Part shown: one piece after another, positions 21,561-34,989 of the stretch
Numbering within the stretch: the first letter of the stretch is position 1
How the letters are laid out: every line of letters starts with the position of its first letter
Source: Adiantum capillus-veneris
Taxonomy: Eukaryota; Streptophyta; Polypodiopsida; Polypodiales; Pteridaceae
Reading direction: 5' to 3'
NCBI GenBank assembly: GCA_014529385.2
Contig: CM043960.1
Coordinates: 24,530,896 to 24,594,895 of the forward strand
Length of the DNA: 64,000 nucleotides
Program-made: the position numbers and the translations under genes
Notes under the pieces: generated by a model
The model's database searches: none
What the model was told of the DNA's origin: nothing
What the model saw: only the letters and a program-made list of their open reading frames with translations

Positions 21561-23193
21561 TGTCATAAAATCTAATATCTAACCAACCCAAATGATTTTC
21601 TCATATTAAATTGATCACTTAATGTGGGAGAATAAACGGGAACAAGTGTTAAGATATAGATATGTGCTTATAGATCTATCTCAACACGGGGCCAATGGTA
21701 AAGGGGCCCAAAAGGGAGATGGTCTATCAAAGAGCAAGGCTAACCGATGGAGCATAAGACCTTAGGGTTAGCTTCATTGAAGACCTCCAATAAATGTGTG
21801 TAAAGGTTCTTTGACCTTAGGTAAGCTAGGGTTGAGCTTGAGGTGGGAACCCGGCCCAAGCTCGAGGTGCTTGTCCTGCTTGAGGTGCTTGTCGTGCTTG
21901 AGGTGTTTGTCATGCTTGAGGTGCTTGATTAAGATGCTTGAGGTGCTTGACTGGCTCCATGCTTGAGGTGCTTGACTTGCTGCATGATTAAGGTACTTGA
22001 GGTGCCTTGAGAAGCTTGACTGAGATGCTTGTGGGAACACCCCCTAGTTCAAGTGCTTTGTCATGCTTGGTGAGTAAGGTGCTTGATCACCTCAAGTCAA
22101 AAGCATTCCTACAAGAGGGGGGGCGAGCCCTTTTCCTAGGGGCTAGAGAGAGAACACCCACTCACACACACAAGGGAAGCCCCAACTTGAAGAGGCAGCA
22201 AGGACACATGTCAGGCCCCTACCCATGTTACCTTCATGTGTTGCTTGAAGCCTATTGGCTAGGCTTCAAAGGGGTCCAATGATAAATTACATGAATTATC
22301 TAATTGTTTTAGCATTTATCAAGTCCTCTCTCTCAAAGGGGAAAGGGGGACACTTGTCCCAAGGCTACCCATGTTGCTTGTAATGGCTCCTGCTTGTGAT
22401 TGGCTAGGCCTGGAGGGGTCCAATGAGCTTCAAGCATGAGCTACAAGGGGGGGTTGACCCAAGCAAGCTAGGGGGGTGCCTAGGGGGTATACTCACCCAC
22501 ACACACTCACAAGCACTCTCATTTTGTGTACTATGCAAAGTGCAAGAGCTCCCTCTCCTTCTCCAAGCAAGTAGAGGTTGAGAGCCTACACCAACAATCT
22601 TGACTATGGAGTGCAAATCCAACCAAGAGCCATGCTTCAATGCTTAATCTTGCCATCTCCTTCTTCTTCATTACTATGCTATTATGTATGCTAGCAACAA
22701 GAGTATGATAAGTGAGGAACTAATTCTTTCTCCTACGAAATGTTTCTTCTTCCTCTTCCCTACCCTCATTCCCTGCTAGCTCTCTCCACCTTCGAAGGTG
22801 TTTGAGGTCTTGGGACTGAGGCTTGGGATAGTTAAATATTTCTTCAAGTTTATGTTATGTTTGTGATGCATGAAGCCTTCCATCTTCATGGCATCACCTA
22901 GGTCACAAGGAACACAAAGAATGTATTGTAACAAGTCTCTCTTTATGGGAGAAATCATAATACAAATGCCTATTGGAGGGGGGACCGGCTCCACATAAAT
23001 CCGGTCCTCAACTGTTGTCATGTTCTCTAAACTCTCTCTCTTGCAAAAGTATTGTCTATGCCAAGTTAACTAATTGCTATGATTATGTTGCTATCTTCAA
23101 TTATGTCTACCCGCTATGCTCACAAAATCATTTCTTGAAAGTACTCTCATTAAATTCCACTATTCTCAAATTGAATAGGCAAATTCCATTACA
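21561..23193 (+). repeat. 5' LTR of the young chromovirus
   Basis: It starts TGTCATAAAA and ends CCATTACA. It contains a 21-bp-type tandem repeat of 'gcttgaggt' units (about 21835-22030). Frames inside are LTR artefacts, including the minus-strand one with repeated KHLKHD. Confidence 0.98.
21835..22030. repeat. Minisatellite of TGCTTGAGG units inside the LTR
   Basis: At least eight copies of a unit like 'tgcttgaggtgcttg', spaced mostly 21 bp apart. The other LTR has the same copies at about 29033-29228, so the array predates this insertion. Confidence 0.9.
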
Positions 23194-23194
23194 T

Positions 23195-23206
23195 TGGTAT
23201 CAGAGC
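23195..23206 (+). other. Primer-binding site (initiator-Met tRNA type)
   Basis: TGGTATCAGAGC lies one base after the 5' LTR end, matching the complement of the plant initiator-Met tRNA 3' end. Confidence 0.95.
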
Positions 23207-23608
23207 ATTTGGTTTCTCTTTTCTTGCTTAAGAAGAGAGGTCCTTAAGTAGCCTATAAATGGTTGATGTTGTTAATTATAATAGAGTAAGTGGAACTGGG
23301 ATCTAATATCGGTTTTGTTAAGCCCACTATGTGGGGGATGGTGCACACCTCGGGAGCTTTGGACTTAATAATGGAGTCTTTTTAGACTTGCCTACGGCTT
23401 TACCATTATTGAGCCATAAGAAGTCCGAAAGGAGCTAGCCCTTGGCAACTCTGCTATGTTAGACCTACTCCTCTACTCTCTATAATTAACCACTTTGAGT
23501 CGTGGGTGTAGATACTTAAGAGCCAATTTTCAAAGGCTAAGAGGAGTGGCAACTAAGGTTTTGAATTGTCAAAGCATACACTAAGTACATACATAAAATT
23601 TTGTTAAC
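23207..23608 (+). other. Untranslated leader of the young chromovirus
   Basis: About 400 bp between the PBS and the gag start, with no other gene seen. A packaging signal is expected here, but none can be recognised. Confidence 0.7.
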
Positions 23609-26600
23609 ATGGCTGACAATAATCAAGAGAGTAGAATGAACATTGATAGCTTTGATTTTGCACATGAAGGTGCTAATGATGATGCTCCCATGTTTGTGAA
23701 TTATCTTGTGACTAGGTTGCAACAAGCTATGGGCAACCCTACCTTGCAAGCCGAAGTTACTCAACAACTTCGTGCCTATGGAATTTCCCTTCCTCTCCAA
23801 GAGGAGAGAGAGCTTAGGAGGCCTCTTGAAGAGACCCCCAAAAGAAGACTCTCTCCCATTCGAGAGGAGGAATTCAAAGAGAAAGAAAGCAATGAAAGTC
23901 TAAGTTCTTCTGAAGATGTGGCTCCACGAAGAAGGCGGTCTGGACGATCGCCTACTCCTCCCAAGAGGAAAAGAGCAACCCATAGTCCTTCTCCTCATCA
24001 CTCTGAAAAGCAAGAGAGGAAACAAAGAAAGAAAAGGGCTAGGAAGAGGTCACCCTCTTCTCCTTCTTCTTCACCTTCCTCCTCTTCCGATGAAAGTTAT
24101 GGCTATTCTCCTAGAGAATACAAGAGGGGAGGACATCGCAAATCATTTCCTGCATGGCGAAGGTCACAAAAGCTAAAGAAGTTCAAGGAGGGAGGAAAGA
24201 GTATCTCTTTTCTCACCTACGATGGCACCTTTGGTGCAACCGACAAAGTGTTGGCCTTCATCCAGCAATTTGATGCGGCCTTTGGGGACGAGGGCTTCAC
24301 AGAGTCCTCCAAGCTACGCCATGTAGCTATGCACTTCCAAAAATCAGCTCGTCAATGGTGGGCTAGCCTTCGTGGCAATGGAGAAGCCCCAAAGACATGG
24401 AAAACTCTACGAGTTTCCATCATGAAGCAATTTCTTCCAAGCGATACTAAAGATAAAGTTCTTACCGAATGGCGCGGCTTGAAGCTTCTCTCTCATGAGT
24501 CTATCAACAAGTATGTAGACAAGTTTTGGGATTTACATCTCAAAGCTACTGTCTTTCAAAAGATAGACTTTGCAGAGCAAAGACAGCAATTCTGTGCGGG
24601 ATTACCTGAAGAGATGGCCGAATACATCAACTCTCAACGGCCCGGTACTATTACCGAAGTAATCCACCACACCATGGTTGCTTCACGCATCAATTTCCAT
24701 CAAGGGGCTAGACGTAATGTCAAGCCCATGGAAAACAAAGATAAAAATGATGCAAAGGGGAAATCCAATGCTCAAAATAATTCCCAAGGCACTTCCAACA
24801 ACAACAACAACAACAACAACAATCGGTCCAAGGAGAAGGGAGTTTACAAAGGTAAAAACAAACTCTCTCCTGAAGAGCTTGAAGCTTTTCGCAAGGACCA
24901 TAAATGTTTCGAGTGTGGAGAGCGAGGACATGGCTATCGTTCTTGCCCCAAGAAGAATACTCGCAATGAGACTCCTAGGGCTTCCACCATCGAAGCTCCA
25001 AAAGAGGATGCTCATTGCAAAGGATCATCACTCTCCTATGCTTGGGGAAAGGTAAGAGAGCATGATGCCTTCATCTTGTTTGACCCTGGCTCTACTCTCA
25101 ACTTCATATCAATAGAGTTGGCCACCAAGTTGGGCATTCAAGCTTTTGAGATGGGAGATATAGTAACAGTTGATGCAGCTTTCAAGGGACAACAAGCCTC
25201 CGTTACTCCCTTGATTGGAAAGTTGAGGCTTCATGTCCAAAGCTATGTCGACAAAGAAGACTTCTTCATCTCTCCCCTCCAACATCAGGATGTTATCCTA
25301 GGGGCACCATGGTTTGATCGCATGGCTGCCAACATGAAGTTCCCTGAAAGGAGAATTTACTTCACCTACAGGGGAAAGAACATGTATATAGATGCTAGTG
25401 AGCATGGTCGCACTATTCCACTTGTAAATCCTCTTTCTTTTGATAAATCAATGAAGAGCTCAGTTTCTGCGTACATGATTTATGTCAAAGAGTCTCTAAA
25501 AGCCAATAATGTTTCATCAAATGAAAATGATAGGAATCAAGAAGAGTTAGACTTGTCTACTTTTCTAAAAGGATTCCAAGATGTGTTCATCGATGATATC
25601 CCTATGGACCTACCTCCAAAACGAGGGGATGATGACCATCGTATCGAGCTCCTTCCAGGAAGCTCACCACCTAACAAACCTCCTTATCGAGTCTCACAAG
25701 CTCAACAAGAGGAGATCATGAGGCAAGTACAAGAGCTGGTAGACAAAGGGATGGTGAGGCCTAGTTCCTCTCCCTTTTGTTCTCCAGTCCTTTTAGTGCA
25801 AAAGAAAGATGGTACATACCGTATGTGTGTGGACTATCGAGCACTAAACCATATCACTACCAAAAACAGATTTCCCGTACCTCAGGTAGAAGATCTGTTT
25901 GATAAGCTACAAGGCTCTACCTACTTCAGTAGGAATGACCTTAAGAGTGGCTATCATCAAATAAGGATAGTGGATGAAGATATCTTAAAGACCGCGTTTC
26001 GCACAACATTTGGTCTTTATGAATATCTAGTCATGCCTTTTGGCTTGACTAATGCACCAGCTACTTTCAATCGTCTCATGGAGAAAATTTTTAGACCATA
26101 TCGTAAATTCACTGGAGTGTTCTTTGATGATATCATCATCTACTCCAAGTCTTTGGAGGAACATAAGCAACATCTCCAAGTGATTTTTCAAGCCTTGAGG
26201 GAGAACAAACTTTTTCTCAACCAAAAGAAAAGTGAATTCTTCCTTCGAGAGATTCAATATCTAGGTCATATTATCTCTCACGATGGTATTCGTATGGATC
26301 CATCAAAGTTAGAGGTAATAAAATCATGGCCTAACCCAAGGAATCTACATGAGCTAAGAAGCTTTATTGGTATGTGTGCATACTATAGACGCTTCATAGC
26401 AAAATTCTCTCAAGTAGCAGGACCACTACACGACTTAACAAAGAAGAACGTTAAGTTCGTATGGACTGCTAAGGAGCAAAATGCTTTTGAAAAACTCAAA
26501 GAGAAGCTTACTTCCCAACCAGTCCTCGTGCTTCTGGATCTCTCAAAACCATTTGAGGTCCAATGTGATGCTTGTGGTGATTGCCTTGGAGCGGTTTTGC

Positions 26601-28399
26601 TTCAAGAAGGGCATGCCATAGCATATGAGAGCCGAAGGCTCAATGGTGATGAACGAGTCTTGGGCATTTATGAGAAAGAGCTTTTAGCTGTTCTACATGC
26701 CCTAAACATATGGAAGCACTACCTATTGGGGACTCCATTTATCCTACGAACCGACCACCAAAGTCTCAAGTATTTCATGACGCAAACCAAGCTTTTCGAC
26801 AAACAAATGAGGTGGGCAAATTTTCTTTCGCAATTTAATTTCCATATTGCTCACATAGTTGGTAAGCACAATCAAGTTGCCGATGCACTTTCACGACGAC
26901 CAAAAGTTAATGCGGTGTCTATAGCTACTCACAATGATCTATCCTCTATGATAGATGAGTATGCTACTGACCCTGACTTTAGAGACATAATGTCAGCCCT
27001 TGCTTTGGGGAAGAAAGAGGAACCATTCACCTTGCAGGATGGTTATCTTCTCCACGGCAATAGGCTATGTGTTACCCATTCCCTTCGTGAGAAGGTTATG
27101 TATGAATCCCATGCTCCTCCATATGCAGGGCATAGAGGTATTCAACCTACTCTCCGAGGAGTAGAGACGTATTTCTATTGGCCTACCATGAAAGTGGACA
27201 TACAAGAGTATGTTTCAAAATGTGTAGTATGCCAAAAGACCAAGTATGATAGAGGGAAGCAACCTGGATTACTCCAGCCATTGCCTATTCCAAATTCACC
27301 ATGGGAGAGTATATCCATGGATTTCATCTTTGGATTACCCAAGTCTATCCATGGGAATACAGGAATATGGACAATAGTCGACAGGTTTAGCAAGCAAGTA
27401 CATTTTATTCCTGTTAAAAAGACTATTAAGGCACATCAAATGGCAACTCTCTTCATATCTCAGATTTTCAAACACCATGGATTACCCACATCCATCGTGT
27501 CAGATAGAGATTCTAGAATGACTAGTAATTTCTGGAAAGGTCTCTTTGAAAATCTAGGAACAAGATTGAATTTCTCTTCGGCCTATCACCCACAAACGGA
27601 TGGCCAAAGTGAGATAGCCAATCTTACGATACTCGATCTACTCAAGACTTAAGTTACCGAAGTAGATCAACGCTCACAATGGGAAAAGTATTTACCGCTA
27701 GTAGAGTATGCATACAATAATACTGTACATACTTCTACGGGGAAAGCACCTTTCGAGATCATAGAGGGAAGACCTAAAAGTCCCTTGCTATTGAAAGTAC
27801 ATGGGAAGATCTTCGCCGCCGATGAGTATAGCCGTGACCTACAAGAATCTTTTCAAAAGATTAGGGAGGCTATAGCCATCTCTCAACAAAGGCAAAAAGC
27901 TGCTACTGATAAGCACAGAAGAGCCTTAATGTTCAAAGAAAATGATTGGGTCTTACTCAAGTTTCCTAAGGCTCGATTAAGGCAAACGACGGGCAAAAAT
28001 CCTACGGGCCATCAAAAGTATTATGCTAAACTAGCAAAAAGATACTATGGTCCTTTCCAAATCTTGAAGCCTATCAATGAGACGGCTTATCAACTCAAGT
28101 TGCCCAACCATTGGCTTATACACAATGCCTTTCATGTAAGCTTACTTAAGCCCTACAAAGGAGAGCCACCAATTGCACCAATTATTGAAGACCCTCCCGA
28201 AGTTGAAGACCAAGAAGAGGTGCTACAACCCGAAGCTATCCTTCGGCATAAAGACAAGGTACTACGACATGGTAAGATTATCCGACGGTATCTTATTAAG
28301 TTCAAAAATTATCCTTTTGAAGATGCTAAATAGATGCAAGGAGTACAACTTAAGGATAGTATGAGCCTTGTCAATGCTTACAATGCTACATTAGAGTAA
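23609..28399 (+). pseudogene. Chromovirus gag-pol polyprotein, two nonsense codons
   Basis: The ATG at 23609 opens 1347 codons, and the same frame continues to 28399 across TAA (27650-27652) and TAG (28331-28333). Order by residue: acidic/Arg-Ser-rich N-terminus (60-170), capsid (about 190-340), Asn run (about 398-406), zinc knuckle CFECGERGHGYRSC (about 432), protease LFDPGST (about 490), RT with RMCVDYRALN (about 740) and FFDDIII in place of YVDD (about 838), RNase H (FEVQCDACGDCLG, RTDHQSLKY), and integrase HHCC (about 1169-1211). The DDE residues are in SMDFIFG, VSDRDSR and QSEIAN, all before the first stop. Beyond it lie the integrase C-terminal domain and a chromodomain (IIRRYLIKFKNYP). 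The TAA replaces the Tyr seen in the sister element; the TAG replaces the chromodomain Trp. Confidence 0.97.
24796..24822 (+). repeat. (AAC)n coding microsatellite, polyasparagine
   Basis: About nine AAC/AAT codons between the capsid and the zinc knuckle give an Asn run, likely a flexible linker. Confidence 0.9.
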
Positions 28400-28745
28400 G
28401 CAAATGTACAAATTTCTTTTAAATGACTCATGTTTTTGTCTTATATGACTAGTCCTCTTTTTAATTGTGCACAAATTTAACTACTATGCATGCTTAGAAT
28501 CATGTTTGTGATGACGACGTCTCTCAAACACCAAGTAGAATTTGTCACTCTACTTTGGGAGAATGAAATGGACTAAAGAGCAGACATGCTTGCGGTAGCT
28601 ATGTCTCCCAAGCACCAAATGGATTAGTCATCCATCTTGGAAAGATGTCGTAGGGTAAAAAGGGATCCTTTATCCGCTAAGTACGATTGACTAATGACTA
28701 AGACTTTATCTCTTCTACCTCATAGTCGAGGACGACTATGATTTC
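28400..28745 (+). other. 3' untranslated region of the young chromovirus
   Basis: No gene seen. It holds an imperfect repeat with 'gc[gt]...tctc[ac]aacacca' phrases around 28520 and 28605. Confidence 0.6.
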
Positions 28746-28758
28746 AAGAGAGAGGTAA
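28746..28758 (+). other. Polypurine tract of the young chromovirus
   Basis: AAGAGAGAGGTAA directly precedes the TGTCAT start of the 3' LTR. Confidence 0.9.
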
Positions 28759-30391
28759 TGTCATAAAATCTAATATCTAACCAACCCAAATGATTTTCTC
28801 ATATTAAATTGATCACTTAATGTGGGAGAATAAACGGGAACAAGTGTTAAGATATAGATATGTGCTTATAGATCTATCTCAACACGGGGCCAATGGTAAA
28901 GGGGCCCAAAAGGGAGATGGTCTATCAAAGAGCAAGGCTAACCAATGGAGCATAAGACCTTAGGGTTAGCTTCATTGAAGACCTCCAATAAATGTGTGTA
29001 AAAGTCCTTTGACCTTAGGTAAGCTAGGGCTGAGCTTGAGGTGGGAACCCGGCCCAAGCTCGAGGTGCTTGTCCTGCTTGAGGTGCTTGTCGTGCTTGAG
29101 GTGTTTGTCATGCTTGAGGTGCTTGATTAAGATGCTTGAGGTGCTTGACTGGCTCCATGCTTGAGGTGCTTGACTTGCTGCATGATTAAGGTACTTGAGG
29201 TGCCTTGAGAAGCTTGCCTGAGATGCTTGTGGGAACACCCCCTAGTTCAAGTGCTTTGTCATGCTTGGTGAGTAAGGTGCTTGATCACCTCAAGTCAAAA
29301 GCATTCCTACAAGAGGGGGGGCGAGCCCTTTTCCTAGGGGCTAGAGAGAGAACACCCACTCACACACACAAGGGAAGCCCCAACTTGAAGAGGCAGCAAG
29401 GACACATGTCAGGCCCCTACCCATGTTACCTTCATGTGTTGCTTGAAGCCTATTGGCTAGGCTTCAAAGGGGTCCAATGATAAATTACATGAATTATCTA
29501 ATTGTTTTAGCATTTATCAAGTCCTCTCTCTCAAAGGGGAAAGGGGGACACTTGTCCCAAGGCTACCCATGTTGCTTGTAATGGCTCCTGCTTGTGATTG
29601 GCTAGGCCTGGAGGGGTCCAATGAGCTTCAAGCATGAGCTACAAGGGGGGGTCGACCCAAGCAAGCTAGGGGGGTGCCTAGGGGGTATACTCACCCACAC
29701 ACACTCACAAGCACTCTCATTTTGTGTACTATGCAAAGTGCAAGAGCTCCCTCTCCTTCTCCAAGCAAGTAGAGGTTGAGAGCCTACACCAACAATCTTG
29801 GCTATGGAGTGCAAATCCAACCAAGAGCCATGCTTCAATGCTTAAGCTTGCCATATCCTTCTTCTTCATTACTATGCTATTATGTATGCTAGCAACAAGA
29901 GTATGATAAGTGAGGAACTAATTCTTTCTCCTACGAAATGTTTCTTCTTCCTCTTCCCTACCCTCATTCCCTGCTAGCTCTCTCCACCTTCGAAGGTGTT
30001 TGAGGTCTTGGGACTGAGGCTTGGGATAGTTAAAGATTTCTTCAAGTTTATGTTATGTTTGTGATGCATGAAGCCTTCCATCTTCATGGCATCACCTAGG
30101 TCACAAGGAACACAAAGACTGTATTGTAACAAGTCCCTCTTTATGGGAGAAATCATAATACAAATGCCTATTGGAGGGGGAACCGGCTCCACATAAATCC
30201 GGTCCTCAATTGTTGTCATGTTCTCTAAACTCTCTCTCTTGCAAAAGTATTGTCTATGCCAAGTTAACTAATTGCTATGATTATGTTGCTATCTTCAATT
30301 ATGTCTACCCGCTATGCTCACAAAATCATTTCTTGAAAGTACTCTCATTAAATTCCGCTATTCTCAAATTGAATAGGCAAATTCCATTACA
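28759..30391 (+). repeat. 3' LTR of the young chromovirus
   Basis: A 1633-bp near-identical copy of 21561-23193, ending CCATTACA before the TSD. Confidence 0.98.
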
Positions 30392-30396
30392 TCCTG
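30392..30396. repeat. Right target-site duplication (TCCTG)
   Basis: It matches 21556-21560. Confidence 0.97.
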
Positions 30397-31460
30397 TATG
30401 ACACCGAACCCTCAGATGTTAATCCCAAAAACCCCGAAGAGAAAGTCTCTCTTTGCGAGAGCTTTCCCACCTCCGTACCACCATAGTCCCGCTTTGTAGT
30501 GGCACCCCGAGGAAATCCTGTGAAAACCTGTGTTCTTTGAACTCTTTGCGTATCTTCCACAATGGATGATCACGTAGGCTATCTTTGTTTCTGGCATGTT
30601 CTACACAAGCAGTAAAAAACTGCACAACCCTTTTACTATCCCTGCTCCGGATCCTTGCGTCAGCCGAGCCATCATCTAACACCTTTGTTTCAATGTGCAC
30701 AACCGTAATGTAGGGTTGTTTGAGTATGAGTGAATATGACGAATGCTCCTGTATAAAAAAGTTTTGTGCATCACAAACATCCCCAATAATTACCTTAACA
30801 TTTGCATATGCACCATAAAGATCCCCTGGAAGCATATTGGCAGCTCGAATCCGCCAATCGTGATCAACATCAATAGGCCATCCTCCTTTCTTGTGCAAGC
30901 TCTTTGCCATACGATTGATTTTTGACCCATGGTCCACAAGTGCTAAAACTGGCATTTCAATATCCCCAAGCGTCACAATGGTTTCTGTCGTTGCTCTGGC
31001 CCAATGAGTCCTAGAAAAGTGGCTCTTGGGCACAACTTCCTCATCCCCTTCGTCCTTAAAATGAACATGCCTTACCTCATATATGACTGGATTTGAAACC
31101 ACCATAGCCTTCAACTTTTCATCTTCAAATGCTTCTTCATAAGCATCCAGGATTGATTCAATGCTTAGCAATTCCCAAGATGTCACCTAACGTGAGCTCC
31201 ACTTTGCTATTGAGAATGCGCTCTTCAAAAACCTTCTTTAGATCTGTAACCAACTCAATATCCGATTTCATCTTATAAGAAGGTCCCTTAGGCTTACCCT
31301 GCTTCTTATCTTTTGATGTCTCTTCCATTACCACTTCTGGAGTAGGTTTGGGAGCAGGCCCTTCATCTTGCTTACTGCTAGATCTAGTTGCTCTTTTTGA
31401 TGTTCCTGCAATATCTTCATCCCTTTTGCGCTTCTCTTCTACTATAGATTTGATAGCCGA
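30397..31460 (-). pseudogene. Gypsy gag C-terminus and protease fragment
   Basis: On the minus strand from about 31455: EEKRKRDEDIAGTSKRATR, a Lys/Pro-rich linker, then KMKSDIELVTDLKKVFEERI and VELTLGDILGIAK. A frame change near 31165 leads into the 255-codon frame 31186-30419. That frame holds the retropepsin: EMPVLALVDHGSKINRMAKSL (DHG in place of DSG), a flap region, SSYSLILKQPYI (ILG-type motif changed to ILK), and DARIRSRDSKRVVQFFTAC. It is the upstream part of the gypsy element whose RT is at 19980-21555, the two being separated by the young chromovirus. It is inactive. Confidence 0.85.
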
Positions 31461-31561
31461 TTTTCAGAAATCAAGAAAAAAAAAAGTCTATGTTTTCTCT
31501 GCCCGAAGCACGACAACACCACCGGAGGGCTCGACAATTCCCCAGTCAATCGTGAGCCACA

Positions 31562-32584
<1,023 letters not shown>

Positions 32585-32612
<28 letters not shown>

Positions 32613-33935
32613 TCGTTCAAGCCCGCAGGCGCGTTGTTGGGTCAAACTCCCTCTCTCGCTATCGTAACACACACACACACACACCATCTCGCCCTCACTC
32701 ACACACCCTCACTCACGCCATCTCTGTAGCAGGCAGCACGTAAAAAAGCATAAAAATATATATTTCCCCTTATACTCTCGTTCCCGTGCACACACTCTCC
32801 GGATACATACACACACAACCCCGAGCAATGCGTACACACACTCACATCACTTTTTATAAAAAAAAACACTCACACATTACATACTTACTCACATACATCC
32901 ACAAGCACACACGCCTACATGCACTCACATATCCACACACAGTACACGCACACATATACGCACGCACAAGAACATTAAAAACTTGAAGGAGTCGACATTG
33001 ACGCCCAAAAGAAGTAGAAGGCCAAGTCGCGCGTCGTCGACAACGAAACAAGAAAAGGCGCCGAAGGCATGCCGCGACCGGCCCCGAAATTGGCGAACAT
33101 GCTACATCGACGCACCAGCTAGGCCCGTCGTTCACCGGCATCTCATCCACAACGCCCTCTTTAGTGAAATCCGTAGGTTGTCATCATTTTTCCACAGTTT
33201 CAAACCAAATCTTGTAAAAATCCCAATTTGTAAATTATCACCTCTCTCTAGGTGATGGCCACAAAGGCCCACCTAGGATTTTTCATTTTTAAAATTCCCC
33301 AAGACAAAGCAAGGGTCAACCATCTAGGACCCACCGCCTTGCTTTGTCTCCCCTGATTAGGGCTCTAAACCTAATCAGATTACCCTAACCTAAAGCAGCG
33401 AGCACCTATAAAAATGCACTGAGAGGTCACTATCAGGGGGGTCATCACTTGGTAGCATTTTGATGGGAGGGATTGGCAACACTTGCATCAAGAGAGAGGG
33501 GATTTAGTGTAGCATTTTGGGAATTAGCGCTATGTGATGTACACGTTGACTCCAATGGTCGCCACACGCACACTCACGCTAGCAAAAATCTACCTGTCTG
33601 TGAGTCACCTCTAGAGAACGCACTATTAGACTCGCTATCTCTCCCTCTATCTCTCTATCACCATGGTTGCCACCTCGCCTGAAATAAGGTTTCTGTAAAT
33701 ATTGCATGAAAATAGCTTTTCCTCACACCCCGAGGGTTTTCATCACCAACGTCATTCATTCTCTCTCTCTCTCTCTCTAGGTGTGTAGAGTTTGTGTTAT
33801 CTGTAATCACCGTTGTCCGCGTCCTAGCCGCTCAAAGCTAGGTGGTGCCCCTATTCGCCTCACCGTGGTCGGCTGCGTGCATCGGCTCCTAGCGTTTGAG
33901 GCGGTCGGGCTCCGTGTCGTGCTTTGCGCCCGTCA
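32585..33935 (+). mobile_element. Right inverted LTR-like arm, 5' LTR of a gag-only element
   Basis: It is the reverse complement of 16207-17671 with high identity by eye. It contains a TATA box (ctataaaaatg, 33406-33416) and ends GCGCCCGTCA. A PBS-like sequence and a gag gene follow on the plus strand, so it reads as the 5' LTR of the element to its right. Confidence 0.75.
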
Positions 33936-33937
33936 TT

Positions 33938-33951
33938 TGGTGCTCCCACTG
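33938..33951 (+). other. Primer-binding site candidate
   Basis: TGGTGCTCCCACTG begins two bases after the LTR end. TGG is the required complement of a tRNA CCA end. Which tRNA it matches cannot be decided here. Confidence 0.5.
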
Positions 33952-34038
33952 AGGATCAAACTCAAAGACCTTCAATTTACAATGTTGATGAGAACGAACA
34001 TCATCAACCATGGACGAATGGCTAAAAGGATTCTCTAA

Positions 34039-34251
34039 GTGGAGACGGAGGAGGAGGAGACTGGAGAAGCACTGACCGGCTTCATAGAAGTGCTCCCAGA
34101 ATACACCGTCGTAAACATCCAAGAGGTAAATTCCCCATCTCGTACTGCTCGTGCTAACCACAAATTAAGAGCATCAGGTGGGAAGGCTACGAAATGTTAT
34201 CACTGTTATCGACCAAAGCATTTTGTCAATGAGTGCCGAGAGAGGAAGTGA
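34039..34251 (+). pseudogene. Zinc-knuckle fragment after the gag-only element leader
   Basis: A 70-codon frame ends with CYHCYRPKHFVNEC (34191-34235), a perfect C-x2-C-x4-H-x4-C nucleocapsid knuckle. Its position before a capsid gene (34990) is the reverse of the normal order, so it is probably a rearranged or separate gag remnant. 34252-34989 holds two unrecognised frames (34178-34573 and 34580-34867) with no domain. Confidence 0.6.
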
Positions 34252-34989
34252 AGAAAGAACGGTGAGTTTTGCTTTTAAAAACTGCAGCACTTTCACGACA
34301 GTCATATTTTTTGTAGCACCAAGTGTTTTCTCTCTAATGGTCCGAGAGGAGTCTTCAACTACATCAACCACAAAGTCTAAGCTAGAAAGCCTAAAGCATT
34401 TGGTGGACGCAAGTGGGCCTACGCTCTCTCTAGGCCTAGAGAGTTCAAATGAAGTTCGACCACCCAAGCGCCGCTGCCGCATGCAGAATGAAAAGCCGAT
34501 TGAGGTAGACTCTTCTCGTCCAGTCTGTTCTGAACCTAATGTGGAGGATTGTGCGGACTTCTACAAGAGGTAGAGGCATGTGGTGAAGGTGTCACCTGGT
34601 CAACACCTGAGGTACGCAACTCTAAGTAATCAGTTCCCTACACCCGACATGGATAATAACAATAGGCTAGAAGTCTTTCCTTTTCGTTTCTTGCAACACA
34701 TGCATGTAAACGTGTATATTGATAGGAAGATAATCTACCAGCAAAAGATTGTTTTCCTATTCGGAGCAAAAATGCTTGATGAAATCTTTAGATCCTCACG
34801 TCCCATCATCTTGCCCCTTCTGTATTACTACCACTCTTTTGATGTAAGCATCTTTATTCTATTCTAGCTTTGCGATCCATTTTTATCCTATTTTAAATCT
34901 ATCCACCCAACCCTGCAAAAAGCCGCTATGAGCCGCTAATGTCATCAATGTTATTAAAAAAAAAGTTTGTAATTTCTTGATTTACTACC

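Larger units (their letters stand above)
21561..30391 (+). mobile_element. Complete young Ty3/gypsy chromovirus (8831 bp)
   Basis: It has two LTRs of equal length (1633 bp), a TCCTG TSD, an initiator-Met-type PBS, one long gag-pol frame and a PPT. By eye the LTRs differ at only about 15 positions, so insertion was recent. At a commonly used plant rate this would be well under one million years; that figure is inference. The coding region has only two nonsense codons. It is inserted in the dead minus-strand gypsy fragment. Confidence 0.98.

Noticed and set aside
21774-22040. Minus-strand frame with KHLKHD repeats, present in both LTRs
   Set aside because: It is the shadow of the LTR minisatellite; the duplicate at 28972 exists only because LTRs come in pairs.
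27650-28333. Recoding or RNA editing of the two stop codons in the young gag-pol
   Set aside because: Both are single-base changes at residues conserved in the sister element (Tyr, Trp). Nuclear transcripts are not known to be edited this way, so ordinary mutation is simpler.
34264-34317. A short intron (GTGAGT ... TTTTTTGTAG)
   Set aside because: The splice sites look good, but joining the flanks does not extend the zinc-knuckle frame, and no downstream exon is recognisable.
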